A DNA stretch of 64,000 nt, taken from NCBI GenBank assembly GCA_008828725.1, contig MEHQ01001076.1:124001-188000 (forward strand). Reading direction: 5' to 3'. This document shows, in pieces, positions 48,724-61,202 of this stretch; position 1 is the first letter of the stretch, and each line of letters begins with the position of its first letter. This DNA comes from Saccharina japonica (taxonomy: Eukaryota > Sar > Phaeophyceae > Laminariales > Laminariaceae). Below the pieces are notes generated by a model that did no database searches, was not told where the DNA came from, and saw only the letters and a program-made list of their open reading frames with translations. A program made the translations under genes and the position numbers.

Positions 48724-50582
48724 ACAAGAATTGATATATATACACGGTCGATGCCTCATAAACGAGACATGATATGTATAACCCCAGACATTGCCAATCC
48801 TCGGTCGTCGTTGCCTCAATATGATTGCCTCGTATGGTTTAAGCCGTGTATTGCATTATATTTCGCAAGAACCAACGGTGATCGTTGCCACACTTCCCTC
48901 GTGCGAGTTTGTTCGTCTGTGCTTACCACCAGCTAAGGTTCATGTTCAGAAATCGCAAATGATATGTATGGGCCAGACCATTGGGAGCCGCAGCTGCCGC
49001 CCTATTTTGCGGTAGGCGGGACACAGCTCTATTTCGGGTAGTTGCCAAATATATGCTGGATTGTTTATAACGCACGCTGTCATGCTCATCGAAAATAGAC
49101 GACGTGCACGGGGGTAAAGACTTTGTTAGTCTGAGACGGTACCGGCTCCACACCTACGTTCAATCCTGATCCCTGCAGGTGCATAAACGGACCACGCCCG
49201 AACTGTTAGTTTGCTTCGTGAGACACAAACCGTCAAGCGTCACGAGTAACTCAAGTTTGAGCACACATTAGTACTGCTGTCGCATTTCGTCGTTTTTTGT
49301 GTTACATTATTAGGTGTTGTGACAATACCCGACCAAACTCCAAAATCAATACCGCGGTGAGATATTTACGAAACTAAAAGAAGCTGTTGCTTTCTGAATG
49401 TGGAATTCTCGCCAAGCCTTTCGAGTGTTTCAAGCACTGCCAAGGTGGTGTCCACATTTCGTGGGTGTGAGGCTGTGTGTCATTATACATGTGGCGTTTG
49501 GGGCTCATGTGAACACAGGTTATTAGTGTGCATTATTTATTTACGCTGATGGATTCCCGCGTCGAACATAGCCTGATATACAGTATGAAGACTCCAACAC
49601 ATGCTTCAGATCAACCATGCATACATGCACACTGTGCTAAGTTTCCTCGCAGACTGAGTAGCTATTCAAACCTTAATTTGTGTTAAGCTTCAGATTGTGA
49701 GCCTTATACCTACTGCTACACAACGGTTGACCAAAACTACCCACCAAACGTTCCCCAGGAAGAGTGTTTTTTCTTCAAATGTGTATGCGGGCAGCCTGGT
49801 TGCTGACCGTTGCATGGAATGTGCCTACACCCTTAACACGTAATGTTGTCGAATTGAATGTCGCACCTGACGGCGGAGGGGTCACCACCTGGCCGGCATG
49901 CATGATATGACCTATGTGTCTCGTTACTGTCAGCTGTCCCAATCATTACTGACGGTCTCTAGAATTAACCGATACCGCCCTGACATTGTGAGGTGCCAGT
50001 CCGAATGGATCATGTCGAGGGGTGGCCCAACCTTGATGACTTAACATCAAAGCCTCAGATATGATGTAGGGACACACTTGTACGTCATCACCCCAGTGCT
50101 TTGTGGAACATATAATGCGTGTGGGTTGACCAATGACTCGGAGCCGGTCGACACTGACAACACGTACATACAACAACGGCATCATCAGCTTACTTACGTC
50201 GTCAGGTGTTTCACATAGGTAAAACATTGCACTGCTGATATGAAAATAATTACAGATCACACCTGCAGAAAATATGTGCTTTGGGGGCTTGGAAATATTA
50301 GCGGTCGCAAGACTTATTTAGATATGGCGAATACACAGGTTGTCACAATTTATAATGGTTGACAGACACTATTTACGGTACCGATATGGACCTGATTGCA
50401 ACTACTTATGTTACCGCGAATCCGCCAACCATATCCATATAGTTTGGGGTTCGTCCAGTATGTGTGATACCCAGTGCGAGTCAACCATTTCCTAGAATAT
50501 GTGGAACCAGGTAAGCTCTGCGCCATTAGAACGTCAGTTTAACACAATTACCCCGTGGACGACGATCGAACTCTACGAAAAG

Positions 50583-50806
50583 TCTCCTTCGTATGGCACG
50601 GCCGTCTATTGACGACAAGCCACAATCACCGTTGCCTTTTCCAGACGGGATGCGGCGGGCCAAGCCGTCAATGCATTTGTATGCTGTTTCTTCTTCCTTT
50701 TTACCCGACACAATAACGCCTGCTGGCGGACACATCAGCGAACGCAGGCTACCATGCCACCTTGGACCATTATCGAACACATCTTCGTGATAAGCACGCA
50801 CTACCG
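50583..50806 (+). pseudogene. Gene II copy 4, ARPSIDDKPQSPLP island
   Basis: Reads LRMARPSIDDKPQSPLPFPD and DTITPAGGHISERRLPCH, ends in the donor ACCG|GTGAGC conserved in all four units (ends 8794, 23209, 36388). Proline-rich. Stops near the 3' end here and elsewhere in unit 2. Confidence 0.38.
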
Positions 50807-51074
50807 GTGAGCTCAATCCGCACCATTTGTCATCAAAATTAGCGAGGTAGCATGTCTTAAGTAATCGCGTGTGTTGCTCCTAACCATTAGCTCGGTGTTC
50901 AGCTCTTGGCGTCCAACATCTGAGCTTACATGCAATGAGGAACCTGTATACCGCGCGATGCGGTAGCAACAATCAAAACAACAGACGCCACCAGTTGTAT
51001 TCAAAGTAGATGCATGAAGGGTTCGTCCGCCAGTGTCTGGTGAATCCGACAATCAGGGTGTTTGGCGTAGACAG

Positions 51075-51343
51075 GTGCATTCTACTTCGCTGTGAATAAT
51101 GGGCAGAGGTTTGACGAGGCACGTATGGTAAACTTATATCGCAAAGGGCAGGGCGCCACGCCGGATCTTGACGGCGTATACACAGTAGCCTACAAAGCCT
51201 ATTCTAAATTTACTCCAAACGTTCGCAGGGTATCGTTGCGTGCTTGGCGCTTGTGGCATAGCTCTCTCCGGCTAGATTTGTTTGCCTCGGATAGTGTAAC
51301 TGTACTGGAACTTCGCCTGGGCAAATACCACACAATACTGTGA
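51075..51343 (+). pseudogene. Gene II copy 4, last island, fully open
   Basis: Starts after GCGTAGACAG and runs open to TGA at 51341-51343. Reads AFYFAVNNGQRFDEARMVNL, ATPDLDGVYTVAYKAY and SVTVLELRLG. Units 1-3 share the AF..VN to DGVYTV frame but stop soon after. Probably the last exon of gene II. Confidence 0.4.
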
Positions 51344-51711
51344 ACAATTCTTACACACCAGTGTAAAAAGCGCTCACTGTGATATCTCACCTGCTACATT
51401 GTTGTCATTACCACGGAAGAACTCGTGATGTGATGCGTATCCCTGTATGTTTGCTCTTCCGTTAAATATTGCTGTCCATACGGCCCTTTGGACGCTCCTG
51501 CTTGCAGATGAATAATGACCCACGAGCGCATGCCCAACACACTGAAAAGTACGCGTGAACCGTGCCACATACCACATACCTTCTGCTCGTATGTCTGTCG
51601 CGACCCTGCTCTGAGGATGTTGCCTGTTGGACTACTATACCCGACACTAATAGTACCCTCCATGGGATATAGCGGCTAACCTCTAGTAGCCACATACACT
51701 CTGTCTCTCGG

Positions 51712-51721
51712 TAAAAAGAAG
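51712..51721 (+). promoter_or_regulatory. Altered TATA-like motif upstream of gene I copy 4
   Basis: Same context and distance (402 bp), but the core reads TAAAAAGAAG. If the motif matters, copy 4 may be expressed differently. Confidence 0.2.
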
Positions 51722-52113
51722 TCCCGCGAAATATCTGGAGAGAATATGGGCGTTTCAAACTGAAGCTTGGGCTAAAGTGTTGCCATTAGAGCCAAACGTA
51801 TTGTCTGCTGTACAGTGGTTCGGCTAAGGTTTTTCCGATATATTTCGATTGTCCGCCGGCCCGAACCATAAAGTGTCTGTACAACGACAAATATAGCAGC
51901 TGTGGCCCTTTCAAAACCAGTCGCAGTCGTCAGTGTTTTCCCAACTATTTCTTAGATTTCGTATTCATGGCTAACATAGATGGTGGAATATATACATCAA
52001 CAATGTATCGCGTGCTGTTCATGGGGATGTTCCTCCTTGTTCACTTTTGTTTTTTCGTCAAACGGCAGCATTCTACATTTGTACTGCTTCCAAATCTGTA
52101 CGGCGCATACAAG

Positions 52114-55100
52114 ATGGTGCGGTTTGTTGCTTTGATCACGGCTTTGGCGACTCTCGGTGTCGCGGCTGGTGCCTCGTTCCCGTACTCCAAGGGTGAGTGC
52201 GCACATTCCTTGCCGTATACCATACACGAAAAGCTGTTGGGGGGGGGGGGGTTTAGAGCATTGCTGAAGCCGAAATCGGTATATCCTGCGTGTGTTCTGA
52301 CACGATAACCGCAGCAACCTGACGCGAAACGATTTATTGCCTTGTAGTTTGTGTCGTGCATATATATCTCCGATGACATGGAGGTAATGGCCGAGTCGAG
52401 GCGAACATTGTTCTCGATTATGACTTCGAACGAGCAGATTGCGTAGTCTCGTCGTACATCGTACAGAGAAACAGTTAGAACGCGTAGCTCAGAGTCTGTC
52501 GAACCAACCTCGAATGAAAGTTTCCACAATAGCTGTAAGCGCCAGCAATGACAGTGGACCTCTCACGTTACGAATAACGTACATTGTTTGGAGAACTGTT
52601 ATCCTGACGCAATATTGACCACCTGAATGTTTTTCCACACACAATTAAACTGCACTGCAACTGCGGCGAGTTCGCCGCGAAATTGCCATAATCGCGAGTA
52701 TTTAAGGTGAACAAAACAATATGCCAATTATTTGTATTCCTGCCATCGTGCCCTCTGCGTCTCGCCAGCCCAAGTTGATGCCGACCAGGGGCTTCACGGA
52801 AGGCGCACTAGTTCGTACTACAAGGTATGGAATAGCACGGGTGTGTAGCATTGGTGCAGTATGCATATTTGTATTGCAGCCTATCCAATAGATAGTTTAC
52901 ATGCCAAAATGGCAATGAAAAGCAAAGTGCGCTAAACGAACGCTGTACGAGCTAAGGACAACACCTGGGTACACCCCTTCCCGACGTTAACGTCGCACAG
53001 CACAGCTATCATGTTTTCCATATCCTCAGTGTGGTTTATATTATCACTGGCGTATGTAGGCCTAGGTGCCCCGTTCCCGGCTACATGTATATAGAGGGTT
53101 GCCATTTGGATCATCTCGTAATTCCGTAACAACTACGTGGGCGTTGTGTTCTGTATCAAGGACACGTACCATTGAGGATAATTTAGGGCTAGACAAGACT
53201 AATGTACCCTATGAAAAGTACAGAGGTCCTTCTTACATTCTTGAAAACTGGATATATTGTTCTCCTTTACAGTGGGTGAAACTATCTAACATGTAACTAC
53301 ACCAAGACCAAAGGTCGGTGTTTAACGCCTTCAAGTAACAGATGGATTGCGAAACAAGCTACCACAGTGACTAATTTCTTCACAATCGAGCACCACCCGT
53401 TCTGTCGTATATGAGAGAAGTTCCACGAAAGCAACGTCTGTCTGTCGTCGCCAAGCGTACCTGCATAAATAGCGGCTATCCTGCGTGGTTGCTGGGATTC
53501 GAGGGAGGTTAGAATCAACACACGGGTTCAGTATGATATATTCATTCAGAACGGTGACCACCGTTCAAGCTTTTTGCAGCAGCCAGTCGACATGCCGAGG
53601 GCGGACTGTGCAATGCTTGCAGGTAAAACAATACAACATATTAGCGTCACCGCCACATCACACCTGAAGAACACGAAGAGTGAACTTCGATCGCGCATAC
53701 GGTTTGAAGTGCACGCGTACAGACATTATAGTTCTACTACCCGCCGCATCTTTCCCGACACGGTTGCTGAATGCATCTTCGATTTTCGAACTACTCCCCC
53801 TTCATAAGCATAAAAAAGTGGACGAACCCTAAAATAACGACACGCGCCTATTTGCAACACGCCTGACGCCGTATTCAGTACATGGTTGAGAAATGTCTAT
53901 ATATGGTCTGCAATAGGTGGTTCTTCTTTTGAATAAAGTGCAACGCATCTAGATGTATGCGCTGAGTTGTAGAGTGTCGTGGTTGATAGGTATTGCGCGG
54001 TTAATAACCACTTTCTCGCTCGTCTTCAATGTCTGAAATTGATAACTTGATCGGAGGAGTCCATGGCCCACACAAGTGACACTGTATTCCAAATTTAATT
54101 AATCTGCGCTGGACACGGCCTCATATACGATCATGTTTCATTGTTTTCACTCTCCCCAGAAAGTCTACTGCGATTCCTACGACTGTCCTTACGGCTACGA
54201 CCTTGTCGATGATGCCGACGAGGTCAAATGCAAGAACTACAAGTGCACCAAAGACCAGTGCTGCGAAAAGGGTGAGACAAGTCCCAACTATACGCGACGT
54301 AAGCCTACTACTGACATTTCTCCCTGTAAACGTCTAAAACAACCGAATTAGTCCCTTAGATCAAATTGGTTACTTTCAACCTCTGTAAGAAGTTGTCGAA
54401 CAATACTACCGTAGTAGAACCAACTTAAATTGTGTGTGCCGCTGCGACTACCCTGGTCGATATCCTTGTTGATGCCTACGGCGGACTAGGTATACTGCGA
54501 CTCTTACGACTGCCCCAAGGATTACGATCACGTCCATGACGCCGAAGACATCAAATGCAAGGACCACAAGTGCACCACAGATCGGTGCTGCGAACAGGAT
54601 AAGACAATTTCCGAACATACGCATCGAAGAGGTCAAGAGGGTTACTTTCAACCCCTGTTAATAGTTGTCAACCAATACTACCGCAGTAGTACCATCTGAA
54701 TTTTCGTGTGCCGCTGCGACTAAACTCGTCTATATCCTTGTTCGATGCTTATGGCAGACTATGTCTACTGCGACTCTTACGACTGTCCCGACCATTACGA
54801 TCACGTCCATGACTCGGACGACATAAAATGCAAGGACCACAAGTGCACGAAAGATCAGTGCTGCGAGAAGGGTGAGACACGTCCCGAATATATCCCACAC
54901 GAGTCTTGTACTATAACAATATTACATAAATATATATTAACCTTACATTCCTCCCTTAACCCAGCTCAGCGTTATGTCCAGGAATAAGGATAAACAATAC
55001 ATTTTAACCCTGACTGTGAGTGTTTCCCGTCGAATGTACAAGCTGATAACTCCGTGTGCCGCTGCCACTACTCTTGTTGATGTCTACGTCAGACTATGAT

Positions 55101-55875
55101 TACTGCGACTCCTACTACTGCCCAAAGCACTACAACCTGAAGGACGACGCTGATGACATCAAATGCTCCTACTCCGGGTGCACCACTGACAAGTGCTGCG
55201 ACTACCACTGTGAGTCGTACTCTGGAGTCGAGATTTCATATTGTCAATTAAAGTGTCGAATATGTGTTGTACCATCTAGAGGACAAATGGCAACATTGTG
55301 TAGTGTGTGTTGCAATACGTACTGTATGACATATTCCTCTCTCAGAATGCAAAGTCGACGCTTGACTCACCCTGGTGTTTGCCCAGTGAACAGCCCTATT
55401 ATTAAGACGTAAACCGGTGGAAGGCATTAGTTGGGAATGCGATAGCATGTTCATGCCATAAGGTCCATCTTGTTTTGGAATGCAACCCCGCCCGGTGCAC
55501 AATTGGAAGTACATCACAAAAATATCATCATACCCCGGCAAAATGTACAAATAATCGATGGGATACATTCAGGTACGTTATTACGCGGGAATTGCATCCC
55601 GATCGGAAGATAGTTTGACCGAGGACAGAATATTTTGATTTTCAATCATTGGACATGGGGGTGCTTCTTAATTTAGAGTCCATACCACATATAGCCAGTT
55701 GGCAGAATGCGAGGTGGAACTATCACGCGCGAATAGTAAACCTCTTCCCGTCAAGTACACCGAATTGTAGCCTCGATGACGTCTCGACACTGGGTTTGAC
55801 CCACCTGAAGCCAGACAAACACTTGTCCATATGCTAATACCTAGATGTACGTACTCCACGTTTTTCTCGACAGGA
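52114..55875 (+). CDS. Gene I copy 4: secreted protein, three live modules and one dead
   Basis: Usable exons: 52114-52192, 52769-52824, 54160-54271, 54758-54871, 55093-55209; GA of the split stop at 55874. The module-2 exon position (54485-54598) has lost acceptor and donor and has a stop, so splicing should run from 54271 to 54758, which keeps phase. The product would be 159 residues with the same plan as copy 3. A 13-G run lies at 52239-52251 in intron 1. Signal peptide and module 1 are as conserved as in the other copies. Confidence 0.8.
52239..52251 (+). repeat. 13-G run in intron 1 of gene I copy 4
   Basis: Thirteen consecutive G, 46 bases after the donor. The other copies have shorter G-rich stretches at the same place. 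Confidence 0.8.
54485..54598 (+). pseudogene. Gene I copy 4, dead module-2 exon
   Basis: Full-length relic of a middle module. The acceptor GGCAG has become GGCGG, the second codon TAT has become TAG, and the donor G|GT has become G|AT. Several further coding changes (CTTDRCCEQD-like end) show relaxed constraint compared with exons 3, 5 and 6 of the same copy. Confidence 0.8.
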
Positions 55876-56103
55876 TTCGACTCCCTATCGCAGACAACAT
55901 GTCAAGACGGGAATGACGTCAACCGCCAAGGCCAAGACAACAAGCTTTGCGCAGTGGAGTACGGAGTCGCTCTTGGATGCGTGACGATTTCCCCCAAGAA
56001 AATAATATTTTTTGAGAAAACTAATCGTCCAGCGTTTATCGAAGGGTATAGGGTGTTTTTCATTTCGCGTACCGCTCACACAACGGTGTGTGGAGGAAAT
56101 TAG
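55874..56103 (+). other. Gene I copy 4, terminal exon with open cysteine frame
   Basis: Open frame from 55876 to the stop at 56103, containing TTCQDGNDVNRQGQDNKLC and VALGC. It agrees with the frame of copy 3. The same T|GA junction problem applies. Confidence 0.4.
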
Positions 56104-58094
56104 GCTATCTGCCCCTGACATGAGCCGTGTGATGGATGTTGAAGTATCCAAGGAAGTTTCTCGCTGTACTGGTACATATTTTTCATAGAGTCTGGAGAAA
56201 CAGGTGTTCTCTTTGACGCTAAATATGTTGTGATTCGCTGGAAAAGCATTATTGCTTTTCTGGTTGTACGCGCACGGATTTCGGATAACTGACACTATTC
56301 GTCAGTTCTGTATACCAATCAACTGTGTCTTGGAACTGTGCTAGCACCTCATTCGGCCTGGTGGTACTGCCGACAGCCTTACTACGGAGGTGTGGGTCTG
56401 ATTATGGGCCAGGATATTGTTTATTGTAGAGCCAAAATCCAGGGTGTATCTGCTAGTGCCCCCCTTGCATCTCGTAGTGATGGTTACACTGGTTCATCGA
56501 TAGGTCCTTTGTTGGAGGGCGCTTCAAAGATTATCTGGTACGTTGCCTGTAAGTCAGTTCCGATCTGGTGGAATTTAATGCAATGGATGGACAATTTGCG
56601 CTTAAAGGGCGTACCCATTTTAGGTGTCAGCTTGTGTTCATCTCATATTATCCTACTCTGGTTTCTGCGCATTTTATGGGCGGTTCAAACTGTGCCAGCA
56701 CCGCGGTGTAATAAGACCCAACCTCGGGCAGAATAATACATCTCTGAATCCATGGTATGTGGCACCCCGCCATACAGCGATCCCCACTACTGCGAGATCG
56801 TCGTGATTGTTGGTTATTATGAATTTTCCGTATCAAGAGCGCACCTCTGGCACGCATGACACGTGCTTTTATAAGTGTCAGTGAATCACAGCTGTAACCG
56901 TCGCGGGCACGCACATGTATTCCGTGGAGAGCGTTTTCATAGCCTTGGAAGCGTTGATCGGCCGTTTCCACTAAATGTACTCTGAGCTTGAATATCGCGG
57001 CGTTCTGATGAACAGCGCGCGATAGAAGCCATCCGTGTACGAGTCCTCGTGTTCATGTGCCAAATAAATGTTTCCTCTCGTTTAGGAACCTTTTTACGCA
57101 TATATTCGTGGTTGCGAATACGCAAACGTAGACACCGTGGTCGCTATATATATGCGTCGATACCATGGCCGAGCTGTTGCACCAATTGCCAGAGGCACTT
57201 CATTTATTCGATTCGTACCCATAGGGTAGTGACTTCACTTAACGTATGGAATACAACCTAACCCTCAAACTCGGGTTTCGGTTCATACCCATCACGTCTG
57301 TATGGAGTGGTCGGGAATGTCAGTTGGACGAGACACCATATGTGCCAGACGAGTAGCAGGTACATTTCGTGTTAGATTGGCGTTGACGATTCAACGTGAA
57401 CAGATCACCGGCGCGCAAGTACGGAGCTCCAAATTCATACGGAGACACCCGGATAGATGTACTGGTCCCAACGATTTGTTTAAGGATACCTTATGGACAC
57501 TTGCTTAGCCTTGTCAGTCCGTTGAAGGATGCAAACATATAGCTGATAGGTAGCTGCAGCAGCAGCTCATGTCGTAAACAATGTTTAGAACAGACTGCGG
57601 TACAAAAGGATACCTACACATCATGCAACAACAATTGGGCATCATGCACAAGCAAACCCATCCGCATTCCCGAAGAGTCTATGTACTACTTGACGGTAGT
57701 CCAGTGCCGTGCATCGCATGTACCAACTCGATATACGTTGAAGTATACTTATGTCGGTTTCCATAGGTCATCGATACAATGCTATGGTACACAGTATGTA
57801 TGACCCCTCGTCAAAACGTCCGAGAACGTTGCTGTGGGCCGCCAAACAACGAACCGTATGACCCATGTGCGTAAACTACAGTAGGTGCGAACACGGGCAG
57901 TTTCTGCCGAACCGAGGTCTGAAATTCGTAAAACACACCCAAAATAAATGTCCCCTATAGTGCAGAACTCTGATATACTGCAACTAAAATCGAGGGTGGA
58001 TTAACTAAGGCAACGCATGGTACGGATGTGGGGTTACGGTTTCAATATTAATACTGTATTAAAAATGTAATGATGTACGTGCATCATATACCTG

Positions 58095-58259
58095 TATGAT
58101 ACGGAGTACTTAGAGTCTCCAAAATGGACAACAATGCGAGCGATGAGATGCCTGTATGATACCCCGTGGGAGGCGATGCACGTATTCGTCACAGCTCGCA
58201 TGTACATTGTTGTTGTAGTCCTCCCATTAACTGATCACGAAATGAATTGTCCGCGGTAA
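58095..58259 (+). pseudogene. Gene II copy 5, YDTPWEAMH island
   Basis: Open for 54 codons: YDTEYLESPKWTTMRAM, CLYDTPWEAMH and a Val-rich stretch. It ends at a TAA aligned with the stop of unit 3. The acceptor AG of other units reads TG here. Confidence 0.38.
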
Positions 58260-58384
58260 AAGGACAGGTTAAAAAACAAAACTGTGGAAATAAACGAAAC
58301 ATCACGGAAAAAAGTACTCAAAATTCAAAGTACAACGCAGTACGATAATCAACATATCTGATTTTGCACACCGTACACCTCATT

Positions 58385-58480
58385 CAAGAATAAAGAAAAA
58401 GAAACGAGGAAGCAGAGTTGAAAGAGAGACAAGAGAACTACTGTAAATAAAAAGAAGATATAAACAAGCAAGAGAACAAG
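58385..58480 (+). repeat. Polypurine tract, unit 5
   Basis: Same tract, weaker and more interrupted. Confidence 0.5.
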
Positions 58481-58668
58481 CAAAACTAAATACGGGCAAA
58501 AGTTAACACGGGCAAACAAGGGAATACGGGACTTAAAACGAGAAAAGTGACCACCCACGCAGTTAACAAAAAAACGAGAACCAGCACCCAGCAATATAAA
58601 ACCTACAAACAAATTGACTTAACCAACGGTACAGTTAGTTAGCTATCTAACCGTACGCGCGTTGAATA

Positions 58669-59082
58669 TAAGTATATGGGCAATAACCAAAAACGGGTAC
58701 ACCCGCGCTGGTAGGAGTAAAAAACGGGTACAGCATGGAATCGAGTCAAAACACCACACATCCCACGAGCCATCACGGGATATATTGGCCAAAATCACAT
58801 CGTGCCCGTGGCTGAGGAGTCGTGACAATTAGGCACACTTGTCGGCGCCTAACTATGCCCTTAGACGTGTCCAGATTATGTTCGGAGGGCCCACGTCCGG
58901 GTGGGATCGGCAAACATGTGTGCTTTACTTGGTCTCAGGGTGTACCTCAAATAAACACTATACTACAGCAGCAGTCGTATTAAAGAAAAAAATACATCAG
59001 TCGTATCATACGTACATACGAGGTATATATATGCAGATGGTCTTATCACTCTGAAGACGTACGTACCCAGGTGCGTAACATG
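58669..59082. mobile_element. 414-bp insertion of unknown type (unit 5)
   Basis: Absent from units 1-4 at the same place. Flanked by an exact 8-bp direct repeat GTTGAATA (58661-58668 and 59083-59090). No inverted termini seen. The minus strand has TGGCTCGTGGGA and, 24 bases on, GACTCGATTCC, resembling RNA polymerase III boxes A and B, so a tRNA-derived SINE is possible but weakly supported. It also contains two copies of an AAAAACGGGTACA block. Confidence 0.45.
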
Positions 59083-59559
59083 GTTGAATACATAAAACAT
59101 CTTTGGCATAGGCTTCCAGGTACATGGTGTAATGCAAGCTCGTGCCTGCTATATGTCACAAGTTATAGAGTTAGTGAAGAGTGTCATGAGTGAGCTGGAA
59201 ACACATTCCCACCCATTAAGAACACATTGGCTGCAAGCGCGCGCTGGACGATGAGGCTATCTTGATCTGTTCTGTCGACTTCCTTCTGTTCTTTTTTATG
59301 CATGTTATTCGACGCCTGTTGTTTTTTTATGCATGTTAAATGAAAAATGGAGTAGTACGAAGTATACGTTATATTTTTTCGTCACCAGCTACCAAGAAGC
59401 ACGCATAAACAAGGTTTACACTGGTGAAGTAATAACACTCTATACTCGACATATCAGGCATAGCATGTATGGGTGAGCTTCGAGAGCTTCTATTTTTGTA
59501 TTATTATGAAAATATCTGGTACATCACGCCGAGTGGTGTACTCTACCGAGGCATGCAAC

Positions 59560-60690
59560 ATATATTACGGCGCCTTACGCCGAAGCTGGGCAGCAGCGCC
59601 CCTGACTCTGCTGTAGCTATGACGCAGGCGTGTGTTGTTTGCCCTTCACTGGGCTTCTAATATATCACCTTCGAACTAATTTATGTTGTACAGATTTCAA
59701 CCCCGTGACGATGCAGGAAGCTAACATACGCCGCAGTTAATATTTTATTCACGTAGTGTCAATATTACATGTTTAGTCGAGTATACAGGACGGACGAAAT
59801 AGACGACCATACACGACCTTTTTGGTTTCCGTTAATAATACGAACGTACCGTAGGTACATACAGAAGGATGTACAGCAAAACCTTTTATAATACACATGG
59901 TATATTATACCGGTATGCATGAGTTGAACTACAGTACATACATACTGAACCGTAATTCCACAGACGTTATCATCACGTGTCCCCAAAACAGGGCATCAGC
60001 TGCATTTGTTGGCTCTCCCGTGATGATCCCCGTGATGTGTTGTTTCCTGTATTAGAGTTTTGAAATATTTGGCAACATCCATCCGTACTTACAATGCGAT
60101 GATCGTCACTAGAAAATAATTGTTAGTCTGGCCAAACTTTTCCGGACGCCGTTAATTGTTCCCGCCGATGTGTAGACCACACGTCGTTCAGCTTAACCGG
60201 AAATATTGATGGAGGCCGAGGCGGTATCCATGCTGGGACACAATCGGAGGTGTGATTCAGTGTCCGCGAGGATTTATATATTATTTTGAAATATTCGAAG
60301 AACATGCCTACGGGGTCTAAAGCGCAAATGAACGAGAGTGGTCAAGATATATGATATGTACCGGTCAAGGGCTTCTGACTTTAAGGTTGAGACAGATAAA
60401 CCGATTATATCAATTATATCTTTCTCGGAATGTCCAGCGACTCTCTACAAAACACCCAATTCTAAACGTCTATTCTTCAAACACATACTTCGAGTTTTGC
60501 TCACGATGCACGATCTATCTGGAGGGGTTTCTCTTCCGGAGATATACCTTTATATCGCAATTGGAGTTACTCCAAGTTCAGCTAGGTGGCAATATGTTGC
60601 ACTGCGCAGGCGAGAAGTCGGATTGGTGAAATGCATATATCTGTTAGATTAAGTTGATTGTTTCGGACAAGGGCATGGGTGAATCCTTAT
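59560..60690 (+). other. Same segment, unit 5 copy
   Basis: Homologous but more diverged. It holds an open frame at 60338-60652 that is not matched in unit 2 or 4 and is probably chance. Confidence 0.55.
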
Positions 60691-61093
60691 TTTCCAGGAC
60701 GTAAACCGACTGGGAGTGGAAAAAAAGCTCCTATTCGAATCGCAAAACCAATCGCGTGGGAAGCATCCGCAATGTCCGATAATTGTTTAGCTGATCTTCT
60801 CGGTAATACGCACATACTGGGGTCAGAAGCAAGTTGTTTGATCGCCAGGCACCCCGTCTTACGGCCACATTCCCTGACACTCGGGAAGACGCACACAGGC
60901 AGACGGGATCTGCGGGTTGTTGAATTGCCCGACTATCCGTCATACCGCAACATGTCCTTGTGATTTTGACGGCAAGATAGATGACCTGCGATACTATCAA
61001 TGCCCCTTTCAGGGCAATTTGAGCGCACAATAGACCCATATAAGTGAGAACGAGCCCATGACGGTGTCTCGTGTTGCATGTACGTGGCATACC

Positions 61094-61202
61094 TATTACG
61101 GAGGGCCATAGTAAATAGGACCAAATATTTTCAGTACAAATAGGTAATTATATACGTTTCTGTGCGTACGGTAGGTCCTACTAACTATGATCCCCCGTAA
61201 TA
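61094..61202. mobile_element. Short MITE with TA target duplication (unit 5)
   Basis: Element 61096-61200 (105 bp), same family as 5978-6080: ends TTACGGAGGGCCATAGTAAA and inverse of CTAACTATGATCCCCCGTAA. It sits in a different part of the unit, so it is an independent insertion. Confidence 0.75.

Larger units (their letters stand above)
41770..51343 (+). pseudogene. Gene II copy 4 (decayed, some long open exons)
   Basis: Islands: 41900-42500, 42718-43279, 43628-43790, 46666-46941, 47402-47501, 48583-48723, 49179-49480, 50269-50510, 50583-50806, 51075-51343. The 50583-50806 island ends ACC G|GTGAGC and the next begins AG|GT GCA TTC, a matching phase that joins in frame. That supports a real intron between them, even though the first of the pair has stops near its end. 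Confidence 0.36.
41419..56039 (+). repeat. Tandem array unit 4 (B type)
   Basis: Closest to unit 2 over most of its length, including the 44650-45990 segment missing from A units. Gene I here has a dead second module exon. Several gene II islands (42718-43233, 46666-46941, 51075-51343) have their longest open frames in this unit. Confidence 0.85.

Noticed and set aside
60338-60652. 104-codon plus-strand frame in unit 5
   Set aside because: No matching frame in the homologous segments of units 2 and 4; an overlapping 92-codon frame is equally open. Likely chance.
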